Of a stretch of 64,000 nucleotides of DNA, positions 42,903 to 52,585 are shown piece by piece; positions within the stretch are counted from its first letter, which is position 1; each line of letters opens with the position of its first letter. The stretch covers positions 1 to 64,000 of the forward strand of contig NZ_QVMJ01000007.1 in NCBI RefSeq assembly GCF_010500955.1. The letters are read 5' to 3'. A model generated the notes under the pieces. It saw only the letters and a list, made by a program, of their open reading frames with translations. It was not told where the DNA came from and made no database searches. The translations under genes were made by a program, and so were the position numbers. The stretch is from Bacteroides sp. 519 (GTDB lineage Bacteria; Bacteroidota; Bacteroidia; Bacteroidales; Bacteroidaceae).

Positions 42903-43265
42903 ATGAAACGCTTAACACCCAAAGAAGAAGAGATAATGAATATTTTCTGGAAAGAAGGATCTAAATTTGTAAGGGAATTACTAGCCTATTATGATGATCC
43001 CAAACCACACTACAATACTGTATCTACATTAGTGAGGGGATTAGAAGAAAAAGAGTTTCTTGCATACAATGCTTATGGGAACACCTATCAATACTATCCT
43101 CTTATCAGTGAAAAAACATACAAATCTTCCACATTAAAAGATTTGGTTGCTCACTATTATAACAACTCGTACACAAACGTAGTATCGACCTTTATAGAAG
43201 AGGATGGAATTTCGCTCGACGAATTGAAAGAACTCATTAAAGAAATAGAGAATAAACGAAAGTAA
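42903..43265 (+). CDS. BlaI/MecI/CopY-family transcriptional repressor
   Basis: A 120-residue winged-helix repressor. The N-terminal domain has the typical LTPKEEEIMNIFWKEG helix and the recognition helix region PHYNTVSTLVRGLEEKEFL; the C-terminal helices form the dimer part (TNVVSTFIEEDGISLDELKELI). In known systems it represses its own operon until a BlaR1-type protease triggers its removal. The protease gene follows after 14 bases. No beta-lactamase or other obvious target is nearby, so the controlled function is unknown. Confidence 0.92.
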   Translation: MKRLTPKEEEIMNIFWKEGSKFVRELLAYYDDPKPHYNTVSTLVRGLEEKEFLAYNAYGNTYQYYPLISEKTYKSSTLKDLVAHYYNNSYTNVVSTFIEEDGISLDELKELIKEIENKRK

Positions 43266-43279
43266 TAAAAGTAGCCGAT

Positions 43280-44905
43280 ATGGGTGCATTCATATTATAT
43301 ATACTAAAATCCGGTTTCTGTTTGATTTTGTTTTATCTGTTTTACAGACTGGCAATGAAGCAAACTACTTTATTCCGATTTAATCGGCTAACAATTCTGA
43401 TTGGATTTTCTATTTGCTCATTACTACCTTTGGTACAACTAAATATACAACAGGAATTGCCGATTCAAACCAGTTTGAAAACCATAGAAACGTTTCTTGT
43501 AACAAATAATGAATCCGAAAGTACTATTATACAAACTGCACCCGAAGATCAGATAGAAAACTCTTATTACCATCAAAAGCACATAAGCTGGAAACATGTA
43601 CTGTTTGGTATTTATCTTTTGGGCTTCTTTGCTACTTTTCTGCATTTCATGTTGTCAACTGTACAAATGATCGGCCTAATCCGGCAATCCGAAAAAATTA
43701 AATATAACAACTACACACTAGCCATAAACAACCAAATAACCACATCTTTTAACTGGGGACGTTTCATTGTACTTTCTCAAAAAGATTATCTGGATCACTC
43801 GCATGAAATTATTCTGCACGAATCTATGCACTTACGTTATAATCATACGTTGGATTTATTTATTACGCAGTTCTTCATCATACTGCATTGGTTTAATCCG
43901 GCATGTTGGTTGTTGAAGCGTGAGTTACAAGAAGTTCATGAGTACGAAGCCGATAATGGCGTAGTTAACACTGGCATCGATGCAACGAGATATCAACTTT
44001 TATTAGTAAAAAAAGCTGTTGGCACAAGGCTCTACTCTATAGCCAATGGTTTTAATCACAGTAAACTTAAAAACAGAATTACCATGATATTAAAAGAAAA
44101 AACGAAAAAGCACGCGCGACTCAGGGTTCTGCTTGCAGTTCCTTTATTAACATGCGTATTGTATTTATTTGCTCAACCGCAAATGATGGAAATTGTAGCA
44201 ACAAGCAATCAGGAAAAGCCAGTTGGCAAAAACAGTGAGACTGATTTGTTTGAATACGAAAAACTTGTTCACGGACGTGTACTTAACGATACGGAAAGAA
44301 ACTACGAAACTGCTTTTATATTTGTAAACAAGAACGATAAGTTGATGTTTAATAATGATTTTGTAACAATTGAAAATCTGCCTAATAACATCCGGCTGTT
44401 TGTAGAAAATGAACATAAAAAAGCAATCACCGGAAATAAAAAAGTAAAAGCTGTTGTTATAACATTTATATACGACAGAGGTAGTAGTTATAAGTGTATC
44501 GAAAAAATCAAATCAATTGTTTCGGAACTATCTGGAGAGTTCAAAGAAACACTTATTAAAACAGAGGCCGATGCAAATGATCCTGATAAACTTTATCCGG
44601 TATTGTTATTCACAAGCTTTCCTAAGAATTATGGAGCAACAACTCCCAGTAAAACTACAGATGACAAAGTGCTGACAGGGGTAAAGATTACGATTAATGA
44701 TGTGGAAAACAATTATACCCGTGTATTAGAAAATTTTACGTTCGATTCATTAACTTCCGAACTTAAGAAAGCTGTTAGCAATCCTGGTGCAACACCAACA
44801 ATACATATTAATGCTGCACCCGAAACTAAAATGGGGGTAATTACGGATATAAAACAGGCAATACGAGGGGCGTATATATATTCAATCACATATTGTCCGC
44901 TATAG
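43280..44905 (+). CDS. BlaR1/MecR1-like M56 membrane metalloprotease
   Basis: 541 residues. N-terminal membrane helices (~5-26, 34-53, 105-125), then the M56 zinc protease domain with HESMH at 180-184 (His180, Glu181, His184) and downstream EYEADNGV (third ligand region). A further helix at ~275-293 (LLAVPLLTCVLYLFAQP) leads to a ~245-residue periplasmic part. No penicillin-binding sensor domain is visible, so it is not a beta-lactam sensor of the classical type. It probably cleaves the partner repressor after an unknown envelope signal. The last 20 bases overlap the convergent gene at 44886. Confidence 0.9.
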   Translation: MGAFILYILKSGFCLILFYLFYRLAMKQTTLFRFNRLTILIGFSICSLLPLVQLNIQQELPIQTSLKTIETFLVTNNESESTIIQTAPEDQIENSYYHQKHISWKHVLFGIYLLGFFATFLHFMLSTVQMIGLIRQSEKIKYNNYTLAINNQITTSFNWGRFIVLSQKDYLDHSHEIILHESMHLRYNHTLDLFITQFFIILHWFNPACWLLKRELQEVHEYEADNGVVNTGIDATRYQLLLVKKAVGTRLYSIANGFNHSKLKNRITMILKEKTKKHARLRVLLAVPLLTCVLYLFAQPQMMEIVATSNQEKPVGKNSETDLFEYEKLVHGRVLNDTERNYETAFIFVNKNDKLMFNNDFVTIENLPNNIRLFVENEHKKAITGNKKVKAVVITFIYDRGSSYKCIEKIKSIVSELSGEFKETLIKTEADANDPDKLYPVLLFTSFPKNYGATTPSKTTDDKVLTGVKITINDVENNYTRVLENFTFDSLTSELKKAVSNPGATPTIHINAAPETKMGVITDIKQAIRGAYIYSITYCPL

Positions 44906-46085
44906 GTTCACATACTATCCAAGCATGATAATGCGAATGCGGAGTAACAGGGATTAAAGGTTGATACCCCTTAATTACTCTACCATTTAAGATTTGAAGT
45001 GGATGTTCATAAGATAATTGCTCCACAGTTTCCAATAGTTTTTTATGTTCAGGATAATACTCTATCCTGAACATACCTTTGGAAGTTTCGTTTACAAAAC
45101 GATCGTAAATGATACGAGACGTCATTCCCATGTTCATCCTCAGGTTTACTTCTACACATGGATGAATCCGAAAAAGGGGGCTTTCCTTAAAACTGCATAT
45201 CATCATGTCTACTCCCAGATATCCACAATATACACCTGGCAAAATTCTTTTGAACTCTTCAATCAAAGCATGTTTTATTAATTCAAGGTTTTCTACCGGA
45301 ACATATTCTGCCAAATATTTTTCTATCTGAATATCCGGAATCAGTATATTACCCATATATGCACCACTTAATGTGGTTTGGAAAAATGAATACCCGGCAA
45401 AACAAATATCGCCTGCTTCGTTAGCCTTAAATTGCATGGCAAAATCTATCACTTTATTGTATAAAGGTTCTACCACTACCCCACCCTGCTGTTTTATTAT
45501 GTTTTCGCACCAATGCTCAATGTGATACGTAAATACACCTTTACACCAATTCAACCCTTTACCACTACCCGATAAAGGTGCTTTTAGAACACAAAACTCA
45601 TGCCCTTCTACAAATTTACGTATTTCAGCAATATCTGTGTAGTAATAAGATGTACCGCAAAACGCTTGGTTAAAAATTAACTTTTGTAGCAACTCAACAG
45701 CAAGTTTCCTGTGCGAATATTGCCGGATCTGTTCCAATCGATCGCCCGAAGGAAGATTATCTGCCGGAATACCCAACTGAGATAACCGATTTGAGATTGC
45801 AGGATTCCACCCCCATGGTGCGAAAGAATAAGCTGAATAAAGCCGACCCATTTCTACTGCCGGACAGATAGACGGAAGATGTGGAAATTTCTGTTTCACA
45901 TCATCCAAAAAAGCTTGATTAAAAGCAGAAGGAGCCAGAACTATATCGTCTTCATCGCCATACCACACCGGTAGTAAAGCCAAATCTGTTGCCAACTGCC
46001 TAACATTAACAGAGGGCATATAATTAGGATCAAAGTTGGCCAACGCCAGGTCGTGATCCGGATTAAAAAGGTAGAGCTTTCTCAT
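44886..46085 (-). CDS. Conserved protein of unknown function, ATP-grasp-like features
   Basis: 399 residues from the ATG at 46085 (MRKLYLFNPDHDLALAN); the in-frame ATG at 46094 is less likely. The N-terminal NPDHDLALAN motif and ALLPVWYGDEDD are typical of a conserved protein I have seen in Bacteroidales with no function. A central KAPLSGSGKGLNWCKG segment followed by VVVEPLYNKVIDFAMQF and CVEVNLRMNMG resembles the ATP-binding and metal loops of ATP-grasp ligases, so it may join an acid to an amine or thiol. That is inference. Soluble, no export signal. Overlaps the M56 gene tail by 20 bases and is divergent from the LysE gene. Confidence 0.72.
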   Translation of the reverse strand: MRKLYLFNPDHDLALANFDPNYMPSVNVRQLATDLALLPVWYGDEDDIVLAPSAFNQAFLDDVKQKFPHLPSICPAVEMGRLYSAYSFAPWGWNPAISNRLSQLGIPADNLPSGDRLEQIRQYSHRKLAVELLQKLIFNQAFCGTSYYYTDIAEIRKFVEGHEFCVLKAPLSGSGKGLNWCKGVFTYHIEHWCENIIKQQGGVVVEPLYNKVIDFAMQFKANEAGDICFAGYSFFQTTLSGAYMGNILIPDIQIEKYLAEYVPVENLELIKHALIEEFKRILPGVYCGYLGVDMMICSFKESPLFRIHPCVEVNLRMNMGMTSRIIYDRFVNETSKGMFRIEYYPEHKKLLETVEQLSYEHPLQILNGRVIKGYQPLIPVTPHSHYHAWIVCEPIADNM

Positions 46086-46148
46086 AAACACCACAAAAAT
46101 AAGAAAAATGGATTTTTGATTATCGCAAAAATATGCGATATTTGCAAA

Positions 46149-46799
46149 ATGTTTCAGATTACCATACTTGACTTATTGGTAAAGGGCTTCATTGTTGGCG
46201 TAGTGATTTCTGCTCCAATGGGACCAGTAGGAGTTCTGTGTATTCAGCGTACCTTAAATAAGGGGCGCTGGTATGGTTTTGTAACAGGACTTGGAGCATC
46301 TATTAGCGATATAATTTATGCTTTACTCACTGGTTATGGTATGAGTTTTATCTTTGATTTTATAGAAGCCAATATATTTTATCTCCAGCTTTTGGGTAGT
46401 ATTATGCTTTTGGCATTTGGTTATTACACCTTCCGAAGCAACCCGGTAAAAGCCATCCGTCCGGTTTCGCACAGCACAGGCACCTACTTCCACAATTTCA
46501 TAACAGCCTTTTTTGTCACCCTCTCCAATCCGCTTATAATATTCCTTTTTATCGGTTTGTTTGCACGATTAACTTTTGTTCTTCCGGGAATCACGGTTGC
46601 TGAGCAACTAATAGGATACATTGCAATTTTGCTGGGGGCAATAACCTGGTGGTTTGGAACTACTTTCTTTGTAGATAAGGTGAGAGCACATTTCAATGTA
46701 CGCGGATTGTGGATGATTAACCGTATTATTGGAGGCATTGTTATAATAGTAGCATTATTCGGACTCATATTCACGCTATTAGGAGAATCTTTATACTAA
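46149..46799 (+). CDS. LysE-family amino acid exporter
   Basis: 216 residues from the ATG at 46149 (MFQITILDLLVKGF); earlier in-frame ATGs would put 32 residues with no helix ahead of the family start. Six membrane helices. The LysE signature is clear: GVVISAPMGPVGVLCIQRTLNKG, then GASISDIIYALLTGYG. Exports amino acids or related molecules; substrate unknown. The DUF4924 gene follows 4 bases after the stop, probably in the same operon. Confidence 0.88.
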   Translation: MFQITILDLLVKGFIVGVVISAPMGPVGVLCIQRTLNKGRWYGFVTGLGASISDIIYALLTGYGMSFIFDFIEANIFYLQLLGSIMLLAFGYYTFRSNPVKAIRPVSHSTGTYFHNFITAFFVTLSNPLIIFLFIGLFARLTFVLPGITVAEQLIGYIAILLGAITWWFGTTFFVDKVRAHFNVRGLWMINRIIGGIVIIVALFGLIFTLLGESLY

Positions 46800-46803
46800 G
46801 AAT

Positions 46804-47352
46804 ATGTACATAGCCCAACAACTAAAAGAAAAGAATATAGCCGAGTACCTTATTTATATGTGGCAGGTAGAAGACATTATACGTGCCAACAACCTTGATA
46901 TCAACCAAATAAGGGATAACATAGTGGCTCAATACACGCAGATACAAGAGGCAGAGCGTGTTGGTTTATTAAATTGGTACCAGGACCTTATAAATATGAT
47001 GCGCGATGAAAACGTTATCAGTAAAGGGCACCTTCAAATAAACAAAAATGTTATAATCAATCTTACAGATCTGCACCAAAGATTACTAGCATCGCCTAAA
47101 TTCCCTTTCTATCATAGCGCCTATTACAAAGCACTTCCGGTTATTGTTGAGTTAAGAAGCAAAAGCGGTAATACCGAAGAGCCTGAATTAGAAACCTGTT
47201 TCGAAGCATTATATGGAGCAATGTTACTTAAACTTCAACAAAAAACCATCAGCACAGAAACAACTAAAGCATTAGAAAACATAAGTAGTTTTTTATCCAT
47301 GCTAGCCAATTATTACGACAAAGATAAAAAAGGAGAATTGGATTTAAATTAG
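46804..47352 (+). CDS. DUF4924 family protein
   Basis: A 182-residue soluble helical protein starting MYIAQQLKEKNIAEYL with the YMWQVEDIIRANNLDI signature, matching the DUF4924 family of Bacteroidota. Function unknown. Transcribed with the LysE exporter (gap 4 bases). The short gap to rfbD contains TAGTTAG heptads (about 47368-47398). Confidence 0.82.
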   Translation: MYIAQQLKEKNIAEYLIYMWQVEDIIRANNLDINQIRDNIVAQYTQIQEAERVGLLNWYQDLINMMRDENVISKGHLQINKNVIINLTDLHQRLLASPKFPFYHSAYYKALPVIVELRSKSGNTEEPELETCFEALYGAMLLKLQQKTISTETTKALENISSFLSMLANYYDKDKKGELDLN

Positions 47353-47405
47353 AATATTAATCACCTGTTAGTAGACTACTAGCTACTAACTACTAATTAC
47401 CAAAT

Positions 47406-48263
47406 ATGAATGTTTTAATTACCGGAGCCAATGGACAATTAGGAAACGAAATGCGTGTACTTGCAGATCAATATCCATACACTTACTTTTTTACTGATGT
47501 AGCCGAGTTAGATATTTGTGATGAAGAAGCAGTAAACATTTTTTTCAAAACCAACTCTATTGATGTTGTAGTTAACTGTGCTGCCTATACTGCTGTAGAT
47601 GCAGCCGAAGACAATCGGGAATTAAGTGATAAGCTAAATAACATAGCACCCGGCTATCTGGCAAAAGCTGCACAGAGAAATGGCGCATCTATAATTCAGG
47701 TATCAACCGATTATGTATTCAACGGTACCAACCACATTCCCTATACCGAAGACGAGCCCACCTGTCCGGCATCAGTTTACGGATCAACCAAGCTGGCTGG
47801 CGAAATAAATGTATTAGAGAATTGCGAAAAAGCAGTAGTTATCCGTACAGCATGGCTTTATTCCATTTACGGCAATAACTTTGTAAAAACAATGATACGC
47901 CTCGGACGCGAACGAGACACCCTTGGAGTTATATTCGATCAGGTTGGCACCCCTACCTATGCCAATGATCTGGCCAAAGCCATATATGCAATCATAGAGA
48001 AAGGAGTGGTGAGAGGTATATACCATTTCAGCAACGAAGGGGTATGCTCCTGGTACGATTTCACCAAATCCATACATCGCCTGGCCGGTATAACTGGATG
48101 CAAAGTAAATCCTTTGCATACAGCAGATTATCCTACCAAAGCTGCACGCCCTCATTATTCGGTATTAGATAAAACAAAAATAAAAGAAACCTATAACATT
48201 GAAATCCCACATTGGGAAGAAAGCCTGAGTAATTGCATTAAAGTTTTGAGTTATGAGTTATGA
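47406..48263 (+). CDS. rfbD: RmlD/RfbD, dTDP-4-dehydrorhamnose reductase
   Basis: Last step of dTDP-L-rhamnose synthesis: NAD(P)H-dependent reduction of dTDP-4-keto-rhamnose. 285 residues. Rossmann motif GANGQLGNEM (residues 7-16), then VVNCAAYTAVDAAE, STDYVFNG and the YGSTKLAGE catalytic Tyr-Lys pair. The other rml genes are not nearby. Its last seven codons, encoding VLSYEL and the stop, are part of a heptad-built inverted repeat (48243-48327), so the extreme C-terminus is repeat-derived. Confidence 0.95.
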   Translation: MNVLITGANGQLGNEMRVLADQYPYTYFFTDVAELDICDEEAVNIFFKTNSIDVVVNCAAYTAVDAAEDNRELSDKLNNIAPGYLAKAAQRNGASIIQVSTDYVFNGTNHIPYTEDEPTCPASVYGSTKLAGEINVLENCEKAVVIRTAWLYSIYGNNFVKTMIRLGRERDTLGVIFDQVGTPTYANDLAKAIYAIIEKGVVRGIYHFSNEGVCSWYDFTKSIHRLAGITGCKVNPLHTADYPTKAARPHYSVLDKTKIKETYNIEIPHWEESLSNCIKVLSYEL

Positions 48264-48327
48264 GTTTTGAGTATCTGCAGAGAAAACTCATAACTCATAA
48301 CTCAAAACTCAAATCTCAAAACTCAAA
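48243..48327. repeat. Inverted repeat with 7-bp GAGT/ACTC words
   Basis: The left arm (48243-48272) lies inside the rfbD 3' end and the right arm (48284-48327) is six CATAACT/CAAAACT heptads ending just before the prfC ATG. The spacer is ATCTGCAGAGA. Same word class as 12893-12997, without the GATGCCGCATGG core. Confidence 0.9.
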
Positions 48328-48333
48328 ACTAAT

Positions 48334-49902
48334 ATGAACGAAATAGAAAGAAGACGAACCTTTGCCATTATTGCCCATCCTGATGCGGGTAAAACTACAT
48401 TAACAGAAAAATTATTGCTTTTCGGTGGACAGATTCAAGTGGCTGGTGCCGTAAAAAGCAACAAGATAAAGAAAACAGCTACCAGTGACTGGATGGAGAT
48501 TGAGAAACAACGTGGTATCTCGGTAACTACTTCCGTCATGGAGTTTGATTATAAAGATTATAAGGTAAACATCCTTGACACCCCCGGTCACCAGGACTTT
48601 GCCGAAGACACATTCCGTACACTAACCGCTGTAGATAGTGTAATTATTGTGATAGATGGTGCCAAAGGGGTGGAAACGCAAACGCGAAAACTGATGGAAG
48701 TCTGTCGTATGCGTAAAACTCCGGTTATTATCTATGTGAATAAGATGGACCGTGAAGGACAAGATCCGTTCGACTTGTTGGATGAACTGGAAGAAGAACT
48801 GCAAATAGCGGTTCGTCCACTTTCATGGCCAATAGATCAGGGAATAAGATTTAAAGGAGTGTATAATATCTACGAACAAAAACTCGACCTTTACCAATCG
48901 TCAAAGCAGGTGGTTACTGAAAAGGTTGCGGTAGATATTAACAGCGAAGAGTTAGACCGCCAGATTGGCGAAGGGCTTGCCGGAAAGTTACGTTCCGATC
49001 TTGAGCTGATTGCCGGCGTATATCCTGAATTTGATAAAGAGGAATACCTGAGAGGGGATTTGGCTCCGGTATTTTTCGGTTCTGCCTTGAATAATTTTGG
49101 AGTGCAGGAGTTATTAGATTGTTTTGTGGAGATTGCTCCCAGTCCTCGCCCCGTGCAGGCAGAAGAGCGTTTGGTACAACCCGAAGAGTCTAAATTTACC
49201 GGTTTTATCTTTAAGATAACAGCTAATATCGATCCCAACCACCGTTCGTGTGTGGCTTTCTGTAAGGTTTGTTCGGGCAAGTTCGAGCGTAATGCACCCT
49301 ACAAACACATACGGCACAATAAAACACTTCGGTTTTCGTCGCCCACCCAGTTTATGGCACAGCGTAAGGCAACTGTAGATGAGGCTTGGGCCGGAGATAT
49401 TATCGGTTTGCCCGATAGCGGTGGCACCTTTAAAATTGGCGATACCCTGACCGAAGGCGAATTGCTTCACTTCAAAGGATTGCCTAGCTTCTCGCCCGAA
49501 ATGTTTAAGTACATTGAGAATGCCGACCCGATGAAACAGAAACAACTGTCCAAAGGTGTCGATCAGTTAATGGATGAAGGTGTTGCTCAGTTGTTTGTTA
49601 ACCAATTTAATGGTCGTAGAATTATTGGTACGGTGGGGCAGCTTCAGTTTGAGGTTATTCAGTACCGCCTATTGCACGAGTACAATGCTTCGTGTCGTTG
49701 GGAACCTGTAAGTTTGTATAAAGCTTGTTGGATTGAAAGTGATGATCTGGAAGAACTGGAAGCCTTCAAGAAACGCAAATACCAATATATGGCCAAGGAT
49801 AAAGATGGTCGTGATGTTTTTCTGGCCGACAGTGGTTATGTATTACAAATGGCTCAAATAGATTTTAAGAATATAAGATTCCATTTCACAAGCGAGTTCT
49901 AA
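48334..49902 (+). CDS. prfC: PrfC, peptide chain release factor 3
   Basis: GTPase that recycles release factors RF1/RF2 from the ribosome. 522 residues with G1 [13 protein letters not shown] (~16-28), G3 DTPGHQDF and G4 NKMD, and the RF3 C-terminal domains ([13 protein letters not shown]). Normal length. It starts 7 bases past the repeat at 48243-48327, with no visible Shine-Dalgarno, as usual in this phylum. A 22-bp inverted repeat follows its stop. Confidence 0.97.
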   Translation: MNEIERRRTFAIIAHPDAGKTTLTEKLLLFGGQIQVAGAVKSNKIKKTATSDWMEIEKQRGISVTTSVMEFDYKDYKVNILDTPGHQDFAEDTFRTLTAVDSVIIVIDGAKGVETQTRKLMEVCRMRKTPVIIYVNKMDREGQDPFDLLDELEEELQIAVRPLSWPIDQGIRFKGVYNIYEQKLDLYQSSKQVVTEKVAVDINSEELDRQIGEGLAGKLRSDLELIAGVYPEFDKEEYLRGDLAPVFFGSALNNFGVQELLDCFVEIAPSPRPVQAEERLVQPEESKFTGFIFKITANIDPNHRSCVAFCKVCSGKFERNAPYKHIRHNKTLRFSSPTQFMAQRKATVDEAWAGDIIGLPDSGGTFKIGDTLTEGELLHFKGLPSFSPEMFKYIENADPMKQKQLSKGVDQLMDEGVAQLFVNQFNGRRIIGTVGQLQFEVIQYRLLHEYNASCRWEPVSLYKACWIESDDLEELEAFKKRKYQYMAKDKDGRDVFLADSGYVLQMAQIDFKNIRFHFTSEF

Positions 49903-49925
49903 TACTAAAACGCTGATTTTTTGTT

Positions 49926-50010
49926 TTTCTATTGATATGAATGCCCTCTGGGCATTAGATGCAGTCCAGATTGTATGCAGTTGCCCGTAGGGCATTCATA
50001 TCAATAGAAA
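49926..50010. repeat. 22-bp perfect inverted repeat between prfC and the kinase gene
   Basis: Left arm 49926-49947 and right arm 49989-50010 are exact complements (TTTCTATTGATATGAATGCC and on). The loop of 41 bases has inner CTCTGGGCAT/TGCCCGTAG words. It lies between two convergent genes and may act as a two-way terminator. Confidence 0.88.
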
Positions 50011-50016
50011 ATAATA

Positions 50017-51294
50017 TTATTGAGCGGCTGCCCTATGCAAACTAAAGCAATGCATTCCCTGCCATTTATATTCGAGAACCAGATTATACGAAGCAGCTAT
50101 GGTTTGCGCAATAGAAAGCCCTAAACCTAATGATTCTTTATTCTCTGTTTGCGGATGATAAAAACGCTGGAATATTTTATCCCTTTCTAAAGGAGCATCA
50201 CCACTGTTTTTTATAATCAGTCCATTCGTATTTGTTTCAATAGTTATTTCACCGTTTGGTTTGCTATGCGACAACGCATTCTTTAAAAGATTTGTTACCA
50301 GAATCTGGGCCAGATACTCATTGCACTTTATTATAAACGAATCATTTCCTGCATAATTTATCCGGATTCTTTTCTCTTCATAAACGTCTGTCAAATCGGG
50401 TAAGAGTGCTTCTATTATTTTGTTTATATCAACATCATCCATCCCATCGTACTGCTTATTCTCTATTCTGGATAGTAATAGCAAAGATTGATTTAGTTTA
50501 ACAACCCTGCCTAAAGTTGTATATATACTATCAATTTCTTCCATCTGTTTTTCATTCAATAAGCCATCCTGCACCAGAAGTTCTATTTTATTCCGAACAA
50601 TGGCCAATGGGGTTTGCAATTCGTGCGATGCATTCTCAATAAATTGCTTTTGCTGTTGATAAGCTTTAAAACTGCGATTACTCATATCAATTGCAGCTTT
50701 ACTCAATTCCTGAAATTCCTTGATTGTAGTTTCATTATTCAACTCTGGTACCTCCTTACCCGGCTGAATTTTCCTTAGCCAGTCCATTAGTTTATCAAGA
50801 GGATTGAACGATTTCTTTAAAACAATCCGGGTAATGAGCATCAAACTGATGAAAAGCAATATAAACAGAGAAATCAGGTAAGCAAATATTGCTTCAATCA
50901 TGTCTTCGCGTTCAAGAGTCGATATTTTCAATTCCAGTTCGTAGTATTGTCCGTCGGGCATCCTGAAACAAGACATCATCACCCTTACCGGTTCATGTTC
51001 ATCCTCTGTTTGTATATACACTGTTGAGTCGTAGAACCTTGTTTTATAGTCTTCGGCTTCGACATCAGAAATCGGACGAAACTGATACAAGGTCATTATA
51101 TTACCCGTAGTATTCAGAATAGTAGGATCATCTAATGCCATGTTTATCAGTATATTCTGATAATTTTCAAGTGAGTCATCTGTTTCATCAGTTACCTCCT
51201 CAATTATGGTATAGTAAAAAAGGATTCCCCAGCCGGTTAATATCAGTAACAAGAAAAGAAGTAATTTCCAATATGTATAATGTAGGAGTTTCAT
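50017..51294 (-). CDS. Sensor histidine kinase (two-component)
   Basis: 425 residues, membrane-bound. Helices ~9-30 and ~135-155 enclose a ~105-residue periplasmic sensor domain. HisKA domain with His224 (NASHELQTPLAIV); HATPase with N-box LLKNALSHSKP and G-box SLGLGLSIAQ. Its ATG overlaps the response regulator stop by 4 bases (ATGA), so the two are translated together. Signal unknown. Confidence 0.93.
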   Translation of the reverse strand: MKLLHYTYWKLLLFLLLILTGWGILFYYTIIEEVTDETDDSLENYQNILINMALDDPTILNTTGNIMTLYQFRPISDVEAEDYKTRFYDSTVYIQTEDEHEPVRVMMSCFRMPDGQYYELELKISTLEREDMIEAIFAYLISLFILLFISLMLITRIVLKKSFNPLDKLMDWLRKIQPGKEVPELNNETTIKEFQELSKAAIDMSNRSFKAYQQQKQFIENASHELQTPLAIVRNKIELLVQDGLLNEKQMEEIDSIYTTLGRVVKLNQSLLLLSRIENKQYDGMDDVDINKIIEALLPDLTDVYEEKRIRINYAGNDSFIIKCNEYLAQILVTNLLKNALSHSKPNGEITIETNTNGLIIKNSGDAPLERDKIFQRFYHPQTENKESLGLGLSIAQTIAASYNLVLEYKWQGMHCFSLHRAAAQ

Positions 51295-51968
51295 AACTCT
51301 GTTAATTTATAACCAAATCCGTATACAGCAGTAAGTTCTACTGTAGCTTCGGCCTGTTTCAATTTCCGACGAACGTTTTTCACTTGCGAATAAATAAAAT
51401 CAAGACTATCTACCTGATCTACATTGTCGCCCCAAACAGATTCTGCCAAACTCATTTTACTGATAACCCTACCCGGATTAATTACAAAATAGTACAACAG
51501 ATCAAACTCTTTGCGCGTTAAAACCAAAGGGGTACTACCAATAGATACCTCACGCTTATCGGGCCAAAGTGTTAGATTGCCCAAAGATACTGTAACGTCG
51601 CCTTTTGTAGATTTTCGTCGGATTACTGATTTGATACGGGCATTTAGTTCTGCCAGATAAAACGGTTTGGTAAGGTAATCATCAGCTCCCAGTTCTAACC
51701 CCTTAACTTTATCGTCCAACGAATCTTTTGCTGATATAATTAATACACTATCGCTACGATGCAGTTTCTTCAACTCTTCCAGAATATCTAATCCACTGCC
51801 ACCGGGTAACATAATGTCCAGCAATATGCAATCGTAATCATAATCATTAATTTTATTCAGTGCCGAGTTATAATCGGTAGCTTCCTCTACCAAAAATTTC
51901 TCTTTCAACAACGATTCGCGAATGATTTGTCGCATATCCGGTTCATCTTCAATTATAAGAATTTTCAT
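51291..51968 (-). CDS. OmpR-family response regulator
   Basis: 225 residues from the ATG at 51968 (MKILIIEDEPDM); an upstream in-frame start adds 29 residues with no family match. Receiver domain with Asp51 (CILLDIMLPGG) and Lys of LTKPF; winged-helix DNA-binding domain ends YSQVKNVRRKLKQ...YGFGYKL. Partner of the kinase at 50017. It looks like the usual RprY/CusR-type pair; targets unknown. Confidence 0.94.
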   Translation of the reverse strand: MKILIIEDEPDMRQIIRESLLKEKFLVEEATDYNSALNKINDYDYDCILLDIMLPGGSGLDILEELKKLHRSDSVLIISAKDSLDDKVKGLELGADDYLTKPFYLAELNARIKSVIRRKSTKGDVTVSLGNLTLWPDKREVSIGSTPLVLTRKEFDLLYYFVINPGRVISKMSLAESVWGDNVDQVDSLDFIYSQVKNVRRKLKQAEATVELTAVYGFGYKLTEL

Positions 51969-52036
51969 ATTGGTGCTTTTGCGGTTAATATACAAAGAAA
52001 TAAAATAATTTGGGAATATTTCTGGAATTCTGTGTG

Positions 52037-52170
52037 AATTAAAACACAGAGACACAGAAACACGGAGCTTTTCCTTGTGCGGAACACGGAGGCTTCGCTT
52101 TTATCGTACAAAACTCTGTGTTCAGCACAAAGAAAAGAACTCTGTTTCTCTGTGACTCTGTGTTTTAATT
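52037..52170. repeat. Inverted repeat with 8-bp CACAGAGA words (CTCCGTG family)
   Basis: The left arm (~52037-52086) is CACAGAGA/CACAGAAA/CACGGAGC words followed by TTTTCCTTGTGCGGAACACG. The right arm (~52116-52170) is the imperfect complement, ending CTCTGTGTTTTAATT. It fills most of the 280-base gap (51969-52248), where no other feature was seen. Related copies: 42655-42725 (half) and 60640-61018 (with a large insert). Confidence 0.9.
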
Positions 52171-52248
52171 TTAGTTCAAATCAGCCCCAAACTGAACCAA
52201 AACACAACCATAGTTGTTAAGTAATAAATCAAATTATCACTTTATATC

Positions 52249-52551
52249 ATGAAACAAGATTATAAACTAATAAACAACACAGAGAAACTTCAATATGAAT
52301 TCCATATTAACAGACATGTACCACTCATTGAATACATTGTTAACAAAGATGGAAACATTTGTCTTACACACACAGAAGTGCCCACTGCTTTAGGCGGAAA
52401 GGGAGTTGGAACCCAACTTGTAGAAAAAACGCTGGAGGAAATTGGCAATCGGGGTTTTAAAGTAATCCCCATTTGTCCTTTTGTTGCAAAATACATAAAA
52501 AAGAACCCTATGTGGAAGAGTATAGTTGCCGAAGGGATTACCATAAGATAA
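52249..52551 (+). CDS. YjdJ-like GNAT-fold acetyltransferase
   Basis: A 100-residue short GNAT-family protein with the acetyl-CoA loop LGGKGVGTQLV (~45-55) and the trailing KYIKKNPMWKSIV segment, like E. coli YjdJ. Short members of this class modify unknown small substrates. The next gene resembles E. coli yjdI, and in E. coli yjdI and yjdJ are also neighbours, so the pair is conserved. Gap to the next gene 34 bases. Confidence 0.82.
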   Translation: MKQDYKLINNTEKLQYEFHINRHVPLIEYIVNKDGNICLTHTEVPTALGGKGVGTQLVEKTLEEIGNRGFKVIPICPFVAKYIKKNPMWKSIVAEGITIR

Positions 52552-52585
52552 GTAATTAATAAAAACATATTAAACCTAAAAACAA

